In this document: piece by piece, positions 7,999-16,041 of the stretch
Position numbering within the stretch: position 1 is the stretch's first letter
Layout of the letters: the number at the start of each line of letters is the position of its first letter
Assembly: GCA_947375085.1 (NCBI GenBank)
Contig: CANCEQ010000034.1
Coordinates: 1 to 20,497, forward strand
Direction of reading: 5' to 3'
DNA: 20,497 nt
DNA from: Flavobacteriales bacterium
GTDB lineage: Bacteria > Bacteroidota > Bacteroidia > Flavobacteriales > Crocinitomicaceae
Position numbers and translations under genes: made by a program
Notes under the pieces: model-generated
The model's input: only the letters and a program-made list of their open reading frames with translations
Told to the model about the DNA's origin: nothing
Database searches by the model: none

Positions 7999-8215
7999 AT
8001 TTTAAATCTCCGTTTGTAATTTGCTGGGGTACATTTTTATAGAAAGCCACTTAATAAAAACTTAAAAAATATTTTTTCTTTTTATTAACAAAATGACAGT
8101 TGAAAAATAACTAGATTAACTTTTTAAGTTCGAATAGAAAAGACACATATAGGTAAGCCATGAACTTGAAATAAAAATATTTTTAAGTTAAATACAGTTT
8201 GGTTTATATGATTAA
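7999..8215. promoter_or_regulatory. Intergenic divergent control region with ACTTAAAAA motifs
   Basis: This 217-nt AT-rich region separates the minus-strand serine recombinase gene from the plus-strand gene at 8216. AACTTAAAAA occurs at 8059-8068, and its reverse complement TTTTTAAGTT at 8121-8130 and 8180-8189. The same motif forms the perfect palindrome at 10203-10235. It may be an operator, or chance in AT-rich DNA. The last copy is about 27 nt from the ATG at 8216. Confidence 0.3.
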
Positions 8216-8884
8216 ATGGAAGAAAACTTAAATATTATAATTTACACGCACATTCAGAAAAATGATGTATTTGAACCATTGTTTGATTTAACCATTTCGT
8301 TAAATGATAACAATAATTATTTTTATTTAGAGAGCGATATTTTGCCACATTTCGTACTAGAAAAATATTTTCTTTATTTAGATAATATTTTACGAGAATT
8401 AGATCCTTCTAAGCGATATCAACTAGCAAAAACAAATTTAGAAGCGCTAGGAGATTTAATTTATCATTATGATCGATTAAGTAAATTGTTTTATATTTCA
8501 AAAAAACATCTTTATATAGACTTAGAGATCAACTGGTTCGAAATTAATAGACTAACTTCTCTTATTTCAAAAATGAAAAGAGAGAAAAAACTATATTACA
8601 ATGATTTATATAAAAGTCATTGTTATGTCATCTGTGAAATAATATCAATTTTTCAGCAAGCAAGTTTAATTGGCGAGATCGATCAGGTCGGGGAGATAAA
8701 TGAAATCCAACGAACTGATTTTGAGTCTTATTTATCGAATTCATTTGAAATTGATGATTACATTGAGACGTATTTTGGGTTGTCATTTTTGAAAATTACC
8801 AGTTGTCAAAGTTGTTTTCCTAAAATTATATTGGTTGCATTAAAAGAGAACGAAATAAAAATGGCTTACATTATTAACCCTTAA
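8216..8884 (+). CDS. Unknown island protein (222 aa)
   Basis: I do not recognise this protein. It is soluble, acidic and helical, without a signal peptide or membrane helix. Notable features are a Tyr/Phe-rich N-terminal half and a long helical centre (about 70-150, including INRLTSLISKMKREKK). The C-terminus is beta-like and contains the pair CQSC (about 198-201). It stands alone on the plus strand between minus-strand genes. Its last 11 nt overlap convergently with the helix-turn-helix gene at 8874. It could be a regulatory or accessory protein of the island. Confidence 0.6.
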   Translation: MEENLNIIIYTHIQKNDVFEPLFDLTISLNDNNNYFYLESDILPHFVLEKYFLYLDNILRELDPSKRYQLAKTNLEALGDLIYHYDRLSKLFYISKKHLYIDLEINWFEINRLTSLISKMKREKKLYYNDLYKSHCYVICEIISIFQQASLIGEIDQVGEINEIQRTDFESYLSNSFEIDDYIETYFGLSFLKITSCQSCFPKIILVALKENEIKMAYIINP

Positions 8885-9125
8885 TTTGAAAGCGAAATAA
8901 GGTAAGAATAAAAGCTTCGTTGTAATAGGTTCTGTTCTTGTATTTGTATGTCTGATTTTCGACTCCATCTATTTGCTTTAGATAGCGAAAAAGAGTGGTG
9001 CTCGGAACACCCACAATTTCAACGATTGTAGTGAAGTCAAGGTACGATTTTCCATCTGGAGTTAGAAGCTTTGGAACATTTAAATTAAATTTTAATTCAT
9101 GTGTATTTTGGTTTAATTCATTCAT
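8874..9125 (-). CDS. Small helix-turn-helix protein (83 aa)
   Basis: The protein carries a predicted helix-turn-helix: FTTIVEIVGVPSTTLFRYLKQID (about 31-53) reads as helix, turn and recognition helix. A wing-like YKYKNRTYYNEAFIL follows, resembling MerR/excisionase-like winged domains. The conserved phrase FNLNVPKLLTPDGKSYL precedes it. The gene is short but has a sensible composition. Its 3' end overlaps the convergent gene at 8216-8884 by 11 nt. It is probably a transcriptional or replication regulator of the island. The family is not identified. Confidence 0.6.
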   Translation of the reverse strand: MNELNQNTHELKFNLNVPKLLTPDGKSYLDFTTIVEIVGVPSTTLFRYLKQIDGVENQTYKYKNRTYYNEAFILTLFRFQIKG

Positions 9126-9400
9126 GTTTTCTGATTTTAGGTAATTAATTTATTGTGATTGAGTCGATTTTAATTCACTAAACCACCGAAATTTTAAAAA
9201 TTTGATTGGTTTATATTTAATTTCTTAATGAAGTAGATGTAAGTGATACGTTAGTTAATTGACTAAATTGAAATGTTTTATTCCAATTTTAGGCAGTAAA
9301 ATAAGCGGAAAAATCTAGGTGAGGTTGTTTAGAGACTTGCTGGGCTTCTAATTTAGCGTGCAATTTTAGCACCTTTAAAAAAGCATCTTATTTAGGTATC
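9126..9400. other. Non-coding interval, possible regulatory or origin region
   Basis: I see no gene in these 275 nt. ATCTTATTTA occurs twice, 13 bp apart (9385-9394 and 9398-9407), at the boundary with the next gene's stop. There is a short inverted-repeat-like GCGTGCAATTTTAGCAC. An origin or oriT cannot be shown from this. Confidence 0.3.
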
Positions 9401-9775
9401 TTATTTAATATCCGCTATTTGCATGTCTATATAACAAAGCCATTTTGAATATTTCTCTTTGAACTTCTTGATGAACATGTCTTTATCACATCGAGATTCA
9501 TAATTAAGTGCGAGATCGTAATAAATTCTTCGAAGGTACATAGGAGTTTTTTCACAGACAAAGTACATCTGCATATCTTTATTTTTTGAATCGAACGTGA
9601 AAATATCAATGTTCTTAATATTATTTTCAGGGTAAAGACAAACTATATCAAGCTGTCTATTTTCATCTTTCAATTTTGAAAAACTCTCATTGCAATATTG
9701 TCTTCCAATTGTTATTGGATGAGATGTTATTGGATCGTTCATTGAGATCATTTTCGGTGGATTTAGTTGTTTCAT
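9401..9775 (-). CDS. Unknown island protein (124 aa)
   Basis: I do not recognise this protein. It starts at ATG 9775, with alternative internal Met codons at residues 9 and 12. It is soluble, with a beta-rich middle (LDIVCLYPENN, IDIFTFDSK, MQMYFVCEKTP) and a helical C-terminus rich in Tyr and Lys. No catalytic motif is evident. It lies 77 nt downstream of the 100-aa gene on the same strand, so cotranscription is possible. An overlapping frame at 9427-9609 is its shadow. Confidence 0.55.
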   Translation of the reverse strand: MKQLNPPKMISMNDPITSHPITIGRQYCNESFSKLKDENRQLDIVCLYPENNIKNIDIFTFDSKNKDMQMYFVCEKTPMYLRRIYYDLALNYESRCDKDMFIKKFKEKYSKWLCYIDMQIADIK

Positions 9776-9852
9776 AAGCTTGATTTAGAATGAAATATTT
9801 TATACATAAATAGCTTCAAAAAAAGAAAAAACAACTGTTTTAGTTAAAAATA

Positions 9853-10155
9853 TTATTTTCCTTCAATCCAATCAATAATTGGAACCAACATATCACAATA
9901 AACACCTTCAAATGTTTTTACAATTTCTCTTTTTTTATTTATAAAAATGATTGTATAATCATCTACCCAACGGAGTTTTATAGTAACCCATCCTTTATGT
10001 TTTAACCCGTTTACTTGGAAAGATAATCCACCCTGAAATTCTTTAGATTCATTTATTGCGGTAAAATATCTTGCCCCCCATGCTATTAAGGCAAACTTAT
10101 CTTTGAAATTGATTTGCTGGATAATTGTTCTTGCTATTTCTTCTTGATTGCTCAT
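9853..10155 (-). CDS. Small conserved mobile-element protein (100 aa)
   Basis: A single compact domain holds an N-terminal helix, then FALIAWGARYFTAI (about 21-34), a glycine-rich turn EFQGGLSFQVNG, strands GWVTIKLRWVDDYTIIFI, and the tail GVYCDMLVPIIDWIEG. I associate this pattern (AWGA...GGL.F.VNG...G.V.I.L...DDY) with small uncharacterised proteins of Bacteroidota plasmids and phages, from memory only. The function is unknown. It is transcribed divergently from the polymerase-like gene, and the shared upstream region contains a perfect palindrome. Confidence 0.65.
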   Translation of the reverse strand: MSNQEEIARTIIQQINFKDKFALIAWGARYFTAINESKEFQGGLSFQVNGLKHKGWVTIKLRWVDDYTIIFINKKREIVKTFEGVYCDMLVPIIDWIEGK

Positions 10156-10202
10156 ATCAAATGTATTTTGTGTTTTAAAACATATAAGTGCAAAAATGGA
10201 AG

Positions 10203-10235
10203 ACTTAAAAAATGGTTGCTAATTATTTTTTAAGT
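10203..10235. promoter_or_regulatory. Perfect inverted repeat in the divergent promoter region
   Basis: ACTTAAAAAA (10203-10212) and TTTTTTAAGT (10226-10235) form a perfect 10-bp inverted repeat with a 13-nt loop between two divergent genes. A second inverted repeat, ATTCTAT (10250-10256) and ATAGAAT (10268-10274), abuts the ATG at 10275 and could hide the ribosome site. The first could be an operator or a bidirectional terminator. Confidence 0.4.
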
Positions 10236-10274
10236 TCTTGAATTCTCTCATTCTATTTCTATAAAAGATAGAAT

Positions 10275-11585
10275 ATGAGAAAAAAAGAACCTTATATATT
10301 TATAGTACCGTCAAAAGCAAAGGAGCATTTACTAAAATGTATAGAAATGAATAAACCAGAGTTTGATTTTGAAATTGATTACTTTTTTTGGATAATTAAT
10401 TTAATAATCAGCTTTTCATCTTTAAATAAAAGGAATGAAAAAAAGGATGATTTTGTTTCTATATCATCAAAATATGTTGAGAAATATATTAAAGGAGGAG
10501 TCTATTCTTATTATTTCAAATACTTATTAAGTATTGAATTACTTGAATGTGATGAAAAATATGACACTTTGTTAGGTATTTCGAAAGGATATAAAATAAA
10601 AAATGAATTTATTGAAAACTTCGAGATTGAGAAATCATATTTTAATGTTGAAAGTACTTCTAAACTTTGGAAATCAATAAGCCTAGCTAAAAGAAAAAAT
10701 ACTAGTCATCAAGCTATTTTGCCATATATAAAAACAATGAAAAAGTATTTTCATGAAACAAAGTTTGATTTTGAAGGCGCTAGAAATTATATTTTAGAAA
10801 TGAATATATCTGGGAAAAAAAATAAAGAAAAAAAACGTTTGATTTATTTAGATAGTATATACAGACTACAAGATAAAAGATTAAGAAATTTTGAAGTAAG
10901 TAAGTCTAATTGGAGATTACATTCTAATTATACAAATTTACTAAAGGAATTAAGAACATTTATTATAGGTGATAAGGTAAATATAGATCTATCTAACAGT
11001 CAACCATTCTTTCTATCACAAATATTAAGAAATGCATACACTAGTAACGAATCGCTGTATTGTTCTCAAAACAACAAATTTTATAGTTCTAAACATCCCA
11101 TTTTTAAAGGGGTTGAATACAAAATTATAAATGCCCAATATTTGTGTATAGTTGAAATTACTGATTTTGAAAAGCAATGTATTGAAGGTAATTTGTATAA
11201 TTTTTTAGCATTAAAGTTTAATGAAACTAATGAAAAAAAATTAAAAAAAACATTTTTGGCAATGCTATATGCGGAAAATAATATGAAATGTTTTAATAAT
11301 TATAAATATTTATTTCACAAATTATATCCGTCTATTTCTGAATATATTTTTGATTTTAAAAAAGAAGATTATAAAAAACTATCGTTATTAATGCAAAAGA
11401 TGGAAGCAGATGTTTTTATTAACGGTATTGGTGAGAGAATGGTGAAAAATAATATAGAGTTTATTACAATTCATGACTCATTAATAGTCAATAAAGAAGA
11501 TCAATTAAAAACGTTAGAAATAATGAAAGAAGTTTTTAACGAAAGATTTGGAGTTATCCCAAAATTTAAAATAGAAGAAATTTAA
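10275..11585 (+). CDS. Family-A DNA polymerase-like palm protein (436 aa)
   Basis: The C-terminal half carries three spaced motifs of family-A polymerases. Motif A is NIDLSNSQP (Asp238), preceded by the conserved-looking RLHSNYTNLLKELR (214-227). A motif-B-like helix has Lys324/325 and Tyr332 (KKTFLAMLYAENN). Motif C is TIHDSLIV (His400-Asp401). The helix before motif C (KMEADVFINGIGERM) corresponds to the conserved Ala-Asp helix of PolA proteins. The N-terminal half (1-190) is Lys/Ile-rich, with no exonuclease motifs seen. The protein is far shorter than PolI (about 900 aa). A role in replicating the excised island, or in priming or repair, is inferred. It is monocistronic, followed by a strong terminator. 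Reverse transcriptase is unlikely because no YxDD is present. Confidence 0.65.
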   Translation: MRKKEPYIFIVPSKAKEHLLKCIEMNKPEFDFEIDYFFWIINLIISFSSLNKRNEKKDDFVSISSKYVEKYIKGGVYSYYFKYLLSIELLECDEKYDTLLGISKGYKIKNEFIENFEIEKSYFNVESTSKLWKSISLAKRKNTSHQAILPYIKTMKKYFHETKFDFEGARNYILEMNISGKKNKEKKRLIYLDSIYRLQDKRLRNFEVSKSNWRLHSNYTNLLKELRTFIIGDKVNIDLSNSQPFFLSQILRNAYTSNESLYCSQNNKFYSSKHPIFKGVEYKIINAQYLCIVEITDFEKQCIEGNLYNFLALKFNETNEKKLKKTFLAMLYAENNMKCFNNYKYLFHKLYPSISEYIFDFKKEDYKKLSLLMQKMEADVFINGIGERMVKNNIEFITIHDSLIVNKEDQLKTLEIMKEVFNERFGVIPKFKIEEI

Positions 11586-11625
11586 AGTATTAGCTCGTTT
11601 TAAATAGACGATACAGATTAAAGAA

Positions 11626-11666
11626 AAAATGCCAGCAACACTTATTTGCTGGCATTTTTATTTTTA
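11626..11666 (+). terminator. Rho-independent terminator of the polymerase-like gene
   Basis: A perfect 13-bp stem, AAAATGCCAGCAA (11626-11638) and TTGCTGGCATTTT (11646-11658), encloses a 7-nt loop. A T-rich tail runs to about 11666. It lies about 40 nt after the stop at 11585 and separates the mobility half of the island from the cargo half. Confidence 0.9.
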
Positions 11667-11711
11667 AATATTATTGATTTGTCTAAATAAACGCATTAAT
11701 ATTTAGTTTGT

Positions 11712-12203
11712 TTATTTCGGTTGTAATTCTCTTATATAGCTTTCAGACCTATCATAATTTTGACTGCCATCAGATTCAATATATAAATTTCCTGTTGCAA
11801 TTTTTTTAAATTCTATTTGATATTCACCAGCAATTTTTTCAATATAACCTTCTAAATGAGTGCCTAATCCAGTTTCGTTATATCCTAATTCACTTGCGGT
11901 GGCACCATCAGTTACATGACCTCTGTTTTTAAATTCGATAGTAATATCTCGTGAAGTGTAATCTGTTTCACAATTATTACAATACCCAATTTCCCATGTA
12001 CCTATATATTTTTGAGTTGGATCACTTGGTGATTGAGGTTTCATTTCGAACGTACCATCCTTTTTAAAATTAACGTTTCCTCCTAAAAAAATGGTGTGAT
12101 TTACGAGTAGGTCTTTAGTTGAATCATCGTCGGATAAGTCATATCCACAACTGTTTAAGATACTTAAAATAGTTATTGAAATTATTATATTTATTATTTT
12201 CAT
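11712..12203 (-). CDS. Small lipoprotein (163 aa)
   Basis: A lipoprotein signal peptide with the lipobox ending LNSC (Cys19) marks this as an envelope protein. The acidic segment after the cysteine (GYDLSDDDS) may act as a sorting or export signal, as in other Bacteroidota lipoproteins. The mature part looks like a small beta domain (NVNFKKDGTFEM, IGTWEIGY, GEYQIEFKKI), comparable in pattern to lipocalin-like/DUF domains. It contains a CNNC pair. The ATG directly abuts the stop of the upstream membrane protein gene (zero spacing), so the two form an operon driven by the motif at 12759-12787. Substrate and partner are unknown. Confidence 0.75.
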   Translation of the reverse strand: MKIINIIISITILSILNSCGYDLSDDDSTKDLLVNHTIFLGGNVNFKKDGTFEMKPQSPSDPTQKYIGTWEIGYCNNCETDYTSRDITIEFKNRGHVTDGATASELGYNETGLGTHLEGYIEKIAGEYQIEFKKIATGNLYIESDGSQNYDRSESYIRELQPK

Positions 12204-12734
12204 TTAATAAGATTTTACGTAGTTACTATTTTTAGATACTATACCTTTTCCATTACAAGTAGCACATATTCCATAAACGCCTGATACATTATTTATTCTC
12301 TCTCCTGCACCATCACAGTGTGGACAAACCTCACTAGATGATTCATTTGAATCTGATGATTCTTGTATAGAGGTATTCGTTAAAGATTCACTATTTGATG
12401 AATCATCGGTTTTTTCATAAACTGATAAAGTGATTAATATAAGCCCAATTGCAGCTCCTTTTCTAAATCCCTTTATTAGTGTATCGATAGATTGAGAGTT
12501 TTGTGAAACAATATATTTCCCTATAAAACCACCTAGTAATGATCCGAAAAGATAGATTGAAATTCTAAAAATAATACCACCCTTTGATTCATCTAAAATA
12601 AAAAATATAACAAAAAAGCATATTAAATTAATTGCTAGAAATAAGTATTGATTTTTTCCATAAATTTTTTTAAAAATTTGAAAAAGACCTAAATCTTGTT
12701 CTTGCTCTTTTGTTGTTTGTTCTAATTCATCCAT
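12204..12734 (-). CDS. Membrane protein with DnaJ-type zinc finger (176 aa)
   Basis: A cytoplasmic N-terminus is followed by hydrophobic segments at about 29-48, 54-75 and 93-105. A Ser/Asn/Glu-rich linker (about 109-135) then leads to a zinc finger with two CxxCxGxG motifs: CPHCDGAG (137-144) and CATCNGKG (157-164). DnaJ central domains carry four such motifs, here there is one pair. The layout of membrane segments, serine-rich linker and Cys4 domain recurs in the ankyrin protein at 16981, under the same upstream motif. It is divergent from the sigma factor gene and cotranscribed with the lipoprotein. Its role is unknown, possibly as a sensor or scaffold of the signalling system. Confidence 0.75.
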   Translation of the reverse strand: MDELEQTTKEQEQDLGLFQIFKKIYGKNQYLFLAINLICFFVIFFILDESKGGIIFRISIYLFGSLLGGFIGKYIVSQNSQSIDTLIKGFRKGAAIGLILITLSVYEKTDDSSNSESLTNTSIQESSDSNESSSEVCPHCDGAGERINNVSGVYGICATCNGKGIVSKNSNYVKSY

Positions 12735-12758
12735 TTTAAATATTTTTAGTTATGCCTA

Positions 12759-12787
12759 TTCATCAATTCAAAAGATAAAAAGTAAGT
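12759..12787 (-). promoter_or_regulatory. Shared island motif copy 1, upstream of the membrane protein/lipoprotein operon
   Basis: Read on the minus strand: ACTTACTT (12787-12780), 11 nt, then AATTGATGAA (12768-12759), followed by TAGG. The start codon is 24 nt further on. Sequence and spacing match three more copies at 14143, 16011 and 16912. It is probably a promoter recognised by the adjacent ECF sigma factor. Confidence 0.6.
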
Positions 12788-12830
12788 AGATTCAATAAAA
12801 AAAATTAATTTTGGTAACCGAAACATTTTA

Positions 12831-13403
12831 TTGACTAACAAAAGCACATATAAACTCATTGAAGAAATTAAACGAGGCAATGAAAAGCCTCTATTAGATT
12901 TGTATGCAAAATATCGAAATGAATTTATAGTATGGTCACAAAATAAATATAAAGTTCGCAAGGAGTTAGCGCAAGATGTATTTCAAGAATCTATTTTTGA
13001 GTTCTATCAGAATATAAAATCTGGACGTTTAACGGAATTAGTTAGTGGCGAAAAAACATATATTTTTCAAATAGGGAAGTTTAAAATTCTAAATTTAATT
13101 AAAAAAGAGAGTCGGGTAACTTACCATGATAATCTTCAAATGATTAAAGGAAAAGAATTTGAAGAATTTATGGATGCCGAAGAAAAAAACTATACGAACG
13201 AACAACTAAAAGAAGCTATTTCAAAATTGCCTGAAGATTGCCAGAAGGTATTAGAACTTCATTATTTCAATGAATTTGATATGGAGAGTATAGCAGAAAA
13301 TATGGGATATAAAAATGCAGATACCGCAAAGTCTAAAAAGTCTTTGTGTATGAAAAAGTTAGTTGTTGAATTAAAAAAGCTCTCAATGATTTTTGTTTTT
13401 TGA
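12831..13403 (+). CDS. ECF-type sigma-70 family RNA polymerase sigma factor
   Basis: The 190-aa size is typical of ECF sigma factors, with only regions 2 and 4. Region 2 spans about 15-98 (LLDLYAKYRNEF, ELAQDVFQESIFEFY, TYIFQIGKFKILNLIKK). Region 4 spans about 122-180 (AISKLPEDCQKVLELHYF, then the helix-turn-helix DMESIAENMGYKNADTAKSK). The tail KKSLCMKKL is typical of a Bacteroidota subfamily. The start is TTG 12831. No ATG is available in frame before region 2. Its TGA overlaps the ATG of the anti-sigma candidate by one base (TGATG), so they are translationally coupled. No copy of the ACTTACYT motif lies in its own upstream region, so it may be transcribed from a housekeeping promoter. Confidence 0.92.
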   Translation: MTNKSTYKLIEEIKRGNEKPLLDLYAKYRNEFIVWSQNKYKVRKELAQDVFQESIFEFYQNIKSGRLTELVSGEKTYIFQIGKFKILNLIKKESRVTYHDNLQMIKGKEFEEFMDAEEKNYTNEQLKEAISKLPEDCQKVLELHYFNEFDMESIAENMGYKNADTAKSKKSLCMKKLVVELKKLSMIFVF

Positions 13404-14128
13404 TGGACACTATTTTAGAACATATCGATTTATTTGAAGCATATCAAGCAAAAACGCTAGAGAATAGTGATGTCTTAGAATTTGAAGCTCGTTTAAATTC
13501 AGATGTTGCTTTTAGAGAGGCATATCAGCAATTCATCTCAATAGATGAAGGGTTAAAGCGACATTATAAAAATGAATTTTTATCACAATTTAAAAGTTTA
13601 GACGAACAATTAGATAAAGAATTGGAACAAAATAAAAAATCTCCAATAAAGAAAATTATTTTTTATTCCACTTCAATAGCCGCCTCATTTTTAATATTCT
13701 TTTTGGGATATTCTTATTTCAAGGGCACTAGTAATAGTATTGAAATAGCGAAACAAAATTGGCCAGTAGAGATTGGTTTACCAGTAACAATGGCAACTTC
13801 AAAAGGAAAGTATGATGAAGCGATGAACGCTTTTAAATTGGAAGAATGGGAAAAAGCTATAAAAGCTTTTAATAAAATTGATTCTGATACTTCCATTTAT
13901 TTTTTAGGGGAGATTTCTTATAAAAAAAGTAATTATAAAAAAGCAATTCATTATTTTGAATCTATTCCAATTGAATCATCTTACGCTGAATTAGCATTGT
14001 TTAAAAAAGCTTTGTGTTACATTCTTTTAAATGATAAAGAAAATGCAGTTATTATTTTAAACTCATTATCTAGATCACCATCTAATCAATATTCTGTTTT
14101 AGCTAAAAAAGTGTTGAAAGGATTATAA
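13403..14128 (+). CDS. Membrane anti-sigma factor candidate with periplasmic TPRs
   Basis: ATG 13403 overlaps the sigma factor stop and is preferred over TTG 13400. The 241-aa protein has a cytoplasmic N-terminal region (1-82), with the pattern LFEAYQAKTLENSDVLEFE seen at the start of Bacteroidota anti-sigma proteins. One transmembrane helix lies at about 84-106. The C-terminal part (about 133-235) is made of tetratricopeptide-like helices (AFKLEEWEKAIKAF, SNYKKAIHYFESIP, ELALFKKALCYILL). Orientation by positive-inside places the TPRs in the periplasm. Binding of the sigma factor through the cytoplasmic part is inferred from gene order and coupling, since no zinc anti-sigma motif is present. 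The TPRs may receive a periplasmic signal. Confidence 0.75.
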   Translation: MDTILEHIDLFEAYQAKTLENSDVLEFEARLNSDVAFREAYQQFISIDEGLKRHYKNEFLSQFKSLDEQLDKELEQNKKSPIKKIIFYSTSIAASFLIFFLGYSYFKGTSNSIEIAKQNWPVEIGLPVTMATSKGKYDEAMNAFKLEEWEKAIKAFNKIDSDTSIYFLGEISYKKSNYKKAIHYFESIPIESSYAELALFKKALCYILLNDKENAVIILNSLSRSPSNQYSVLAKKVLKGL

Positions 14129-14142
14129 ATTTTTTATTAATC

Positions 14143-14171
14143 ACTTACTTTTCATTTTTAAGATTGATAAA
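14143..14171 (+). promoter_or_regulatory. Shared island motif copy 2, upstream of the LamG/T9SS gene
   Basis: ACTTACTT (14143-14150), 11 nt, then GATTGATAAA (14162-14171). The start codon at 14197 is 25 nt further, a sensible distance for a promoter with a short leader. It lies in the 68-nt gap after the anti-sigma gene. Confidence 0.6.
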
Positions 14172-14196
14172 AGAGAAATTCTAATTTAATTTAAAA

Positions 14197-15930
14197 ATGA
14201 AAAAACTTTTAACACTTTCAATTTTAGCTTTGGCTATAAGTACTTTTGGACAAGTACCAACTAACGGATTAGTCGCTTCGTATGATTTTAGTGGCAACGC
14301 AAATGATTTAAGCGGAAATGGTAACAATGGAGTAGTAAATGGAGCTACATTAGTTGCCGATCGAAATGGTAATTTAAATAATGCATATAGCTTTAATGGT
14401 ACAACTTCATATATTGACGTTTCGCATAGTAATTCTCTTTTGTTTTCTACGAATGCTATTAGTGTTTCATTTTGGGCAAAAGTAGTTTCTGTAAATTCAT
14501 CTGGCTATAATAATATAATTTTAAGTAAACAGTCAGGAAGTGGCGCAAGTCAATCTGGTTTTAATGTTTTTGAAAACACATCTCTTACTATGGGATTAAG
14601 CATCAAATCTAATGGTTTATCTAGTGGAGGTACTAACGTAACTAATGTATCTTCTAATACATATCACCATTTTACATATACTTATGATAATGGTATTGCA
14701 ACATCTTATCTAGATGGAGCACTTATTGGTTCATATTCTGGTCAAACTGGTGTTATAGGAGCAAATACTATGAGTTTATTAATTGGTAAAGCAAATTGGT
14801 CAAACATTAATGCACCTAACTTTAATGGAATTATAGATGAATTACAAATTTATAATAGAGCTTTAACAAGTAATGAAGTGACAATATTATTCACAGGTTG
14901 TACAAATCCTCTTGCAACTATTACTCCACAAAGTGCAACAACTTTTTGTTCAGGAAATAGTTTGACTTTAGATGCAACTACTGGTAATGGATATACATAT
15001 GAATGGTATAGAAATTCAACTTTAATACCTTCAGCATCAAATTCAAGTTATTCAGCAAATCAAGCGGGTAATTATACTGTGAAAATTTATAATGGAACTT
15101 GTAATACAACAAGTTCAGTTACGAATATAACTGTAAACCCAAACCCAATAGCATCAATTAATACTTCAGGTGCAACAACTTTTTGTCAAGGTGGTTTTGT
15201 AACTTTAACTGCTTCAGGTGGAGGAACGTATCAATGGAATAATTCTTCAACTTCAGCAAGTATTAATGCAACAGCGGGTGGGACATATTCAGTTATTGTA
15301 ACTAATAACGGTTGTTCATCAACAGCTTCTCAACTTGTTACAGTTAATTCAAATCCTTCAGTTTCATTAACTTCTATTGCAAATTATGTAAATAATCACG
15401 CAACATCTATACAATTGTCAGGTTCTCCTATTGGGGGTGTATATAGTGGGCCAGGTGTTGTTGGGTCAAGTTTCAATCCATCTACTTCAGGTTTGGGTGT
15501 TAAAACAATTAATTATAATTATACAGACCTAAATGGATGTGTTGGAAATGCATCAAAATCAACTTTGGTATACGATACAACAGGTGTTGTTTGTACTTCA
15601 TATGTTACAGTTTATGATACAATTTCAGTGACAGATACATTGTATATAACAACAACATTAGGTCTTCAAAATAATGCTTCAAATACTTTTAAAGTTTATC
15701 CAAATCCAGCGAAAGACCATATTACTATCGATAATGGTAACTATTCTTTGATGAATGGATACTCAATTAAAATAGAAAATGTTATTGGTCAAACAGTCTT
15801 TACTAATTCGATTAATACTTCTTCATTTTATGTAGACTTATCAAGTTGGACGAATGGTGTTTATTTATTACATATTAAAAATAGTCAAGGTAATGATGTT
15901 GAATTAAGAAAAATTGTATTACAACATTAA
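14197..15930 (+). CDS. Secreted LamG-domain adhesin-like protein with T9SS sorting domain
   Basis: The 577-aa protein has a signal peptide (MKKLLTLSILALAISTFG, cleavage before Q19). A LamG/concanavalin-like domain spans about 25-232 (LVASYDFSGNANDLSG, YSFNGTTSYIDV, ISVSFWAKV, IDELQIYNRALTSNEV). Three Ig/PKD-like repeats follow at about 236-315, 316-385 and 388-460, the first two with the phrase ATTFC.G. A Thr-rich segment then leads to a type A T9SS C-terminal domain (about 500-577) starting FKVYPNPAKD and ending NGVYLLHIKN...ELRKIVL. It should be exported across the outer membrane and attached to the surface or released. LamG domains often bind glycans or proteins. It has its own shared-motif promoter and a terminator, so it is a stand-alone member of the putative regulon. 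Confidence 0.92.
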   Translation: MKKLLTLSILALAISTFGQVPTNGLVASYDFSGNANDLSGNGNNGVVNGATLVADRNGNLNNAYSFNGTTSYIDVSHSNSLLFSTNAISVSFWAKVVSVNSSGYNNIILSKQSGSGASQSGFNVFENTSLTMGLSIKSNGLSSGGTNVTNVSSNTYHHFTYTYDNGIATSYLDGALIGSYSGQTGVIGANTMSLLIGKANWSNINAPNFNGIIDELQIYNRALTSNEVTILFTGCTNPLATITPQSATTFCSGNSLTLDATTGNGYTYEWYRNSTLIPSASNSSYSANQAGNYTVKIYNGTCNTTSSVTNITVNPNPIASINTSGATTFCQGGFVTLTASGGGTYQWNNSSTSASINATAGGTYSVIVTNNGCSSTASQLVTVNSNPSVSLTSIANYVNNHATSIQLSGSPIGGVYSGPGVVGSSFNPSTSGLGVKTINYNYTDLNGCVGNASKSTLVYDTTGVVCTSYVTVYDTISVTDTLYITTTLGLQNNASNTFKVYPNPAKDHITIDNGNYSLMNGYSIKIENVIGQTVFTNSINTSSFYVDLSSWTNGVYLLHIKNSQGNDVELRKIVLQH

Positions 15931-15972
15931 ATTATTTTCGTTTTTAACAACTCTTTATAATTAAAAATATAG

Positions 15973-16003
15973 AGCTGCAAGTATTAGACTTGCAGCTTTT
16001 TTT
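15973..16003 (+). terminator. Rho-independent terminator after the LamG/T9SS gene
   Basis: AGCTGCAAG (15973-15981) pairs with CTTGCAGCT (15989-15997) around a 7-nt loop, followed by seven T residues. A 34-nt stretch from 15971 is nearly identical (four transitions) to the hairpin at 17991-18024 inside the CHAT gene. Confidence 0.9.
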
Positions 16004-16010
16004 ATTTAAA

Positions 16011-16039
16011 ACTTACTTATTGATTTTTTGATTAAAAAA
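16011..16039 (+). promoter_or_regulatory. Shared island motif copy 3, upstream of the small secreted protein gene
   Basis: ACTTACTT (16011-16018), 11 nt, then GATTAAAAAA (16030-16039). The second box is the most degenerate of the four. It ends 2 nt before the ATG at 16042, so a promoter here would give a nearly leaderless mRNA, perhaps starting translation at the second ATG (16048). Confidence 0.5.
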
Positions 16040-16041
16040 AT

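Noticed and set aside
10275..11585. Reverse transcriptase or retron reading of the polymerase-like protein
   Set aside because: No YxDD motif or RT block order. The D-LSNSQP, K...Y and HD motifs fit family-A polymerases better.
12746..12961. Minus-strand open frame overlapping the sigma factor start
   Set aside because: It overlaps the conserved sigma gene and the promoter motif, and has no recognisable feature.
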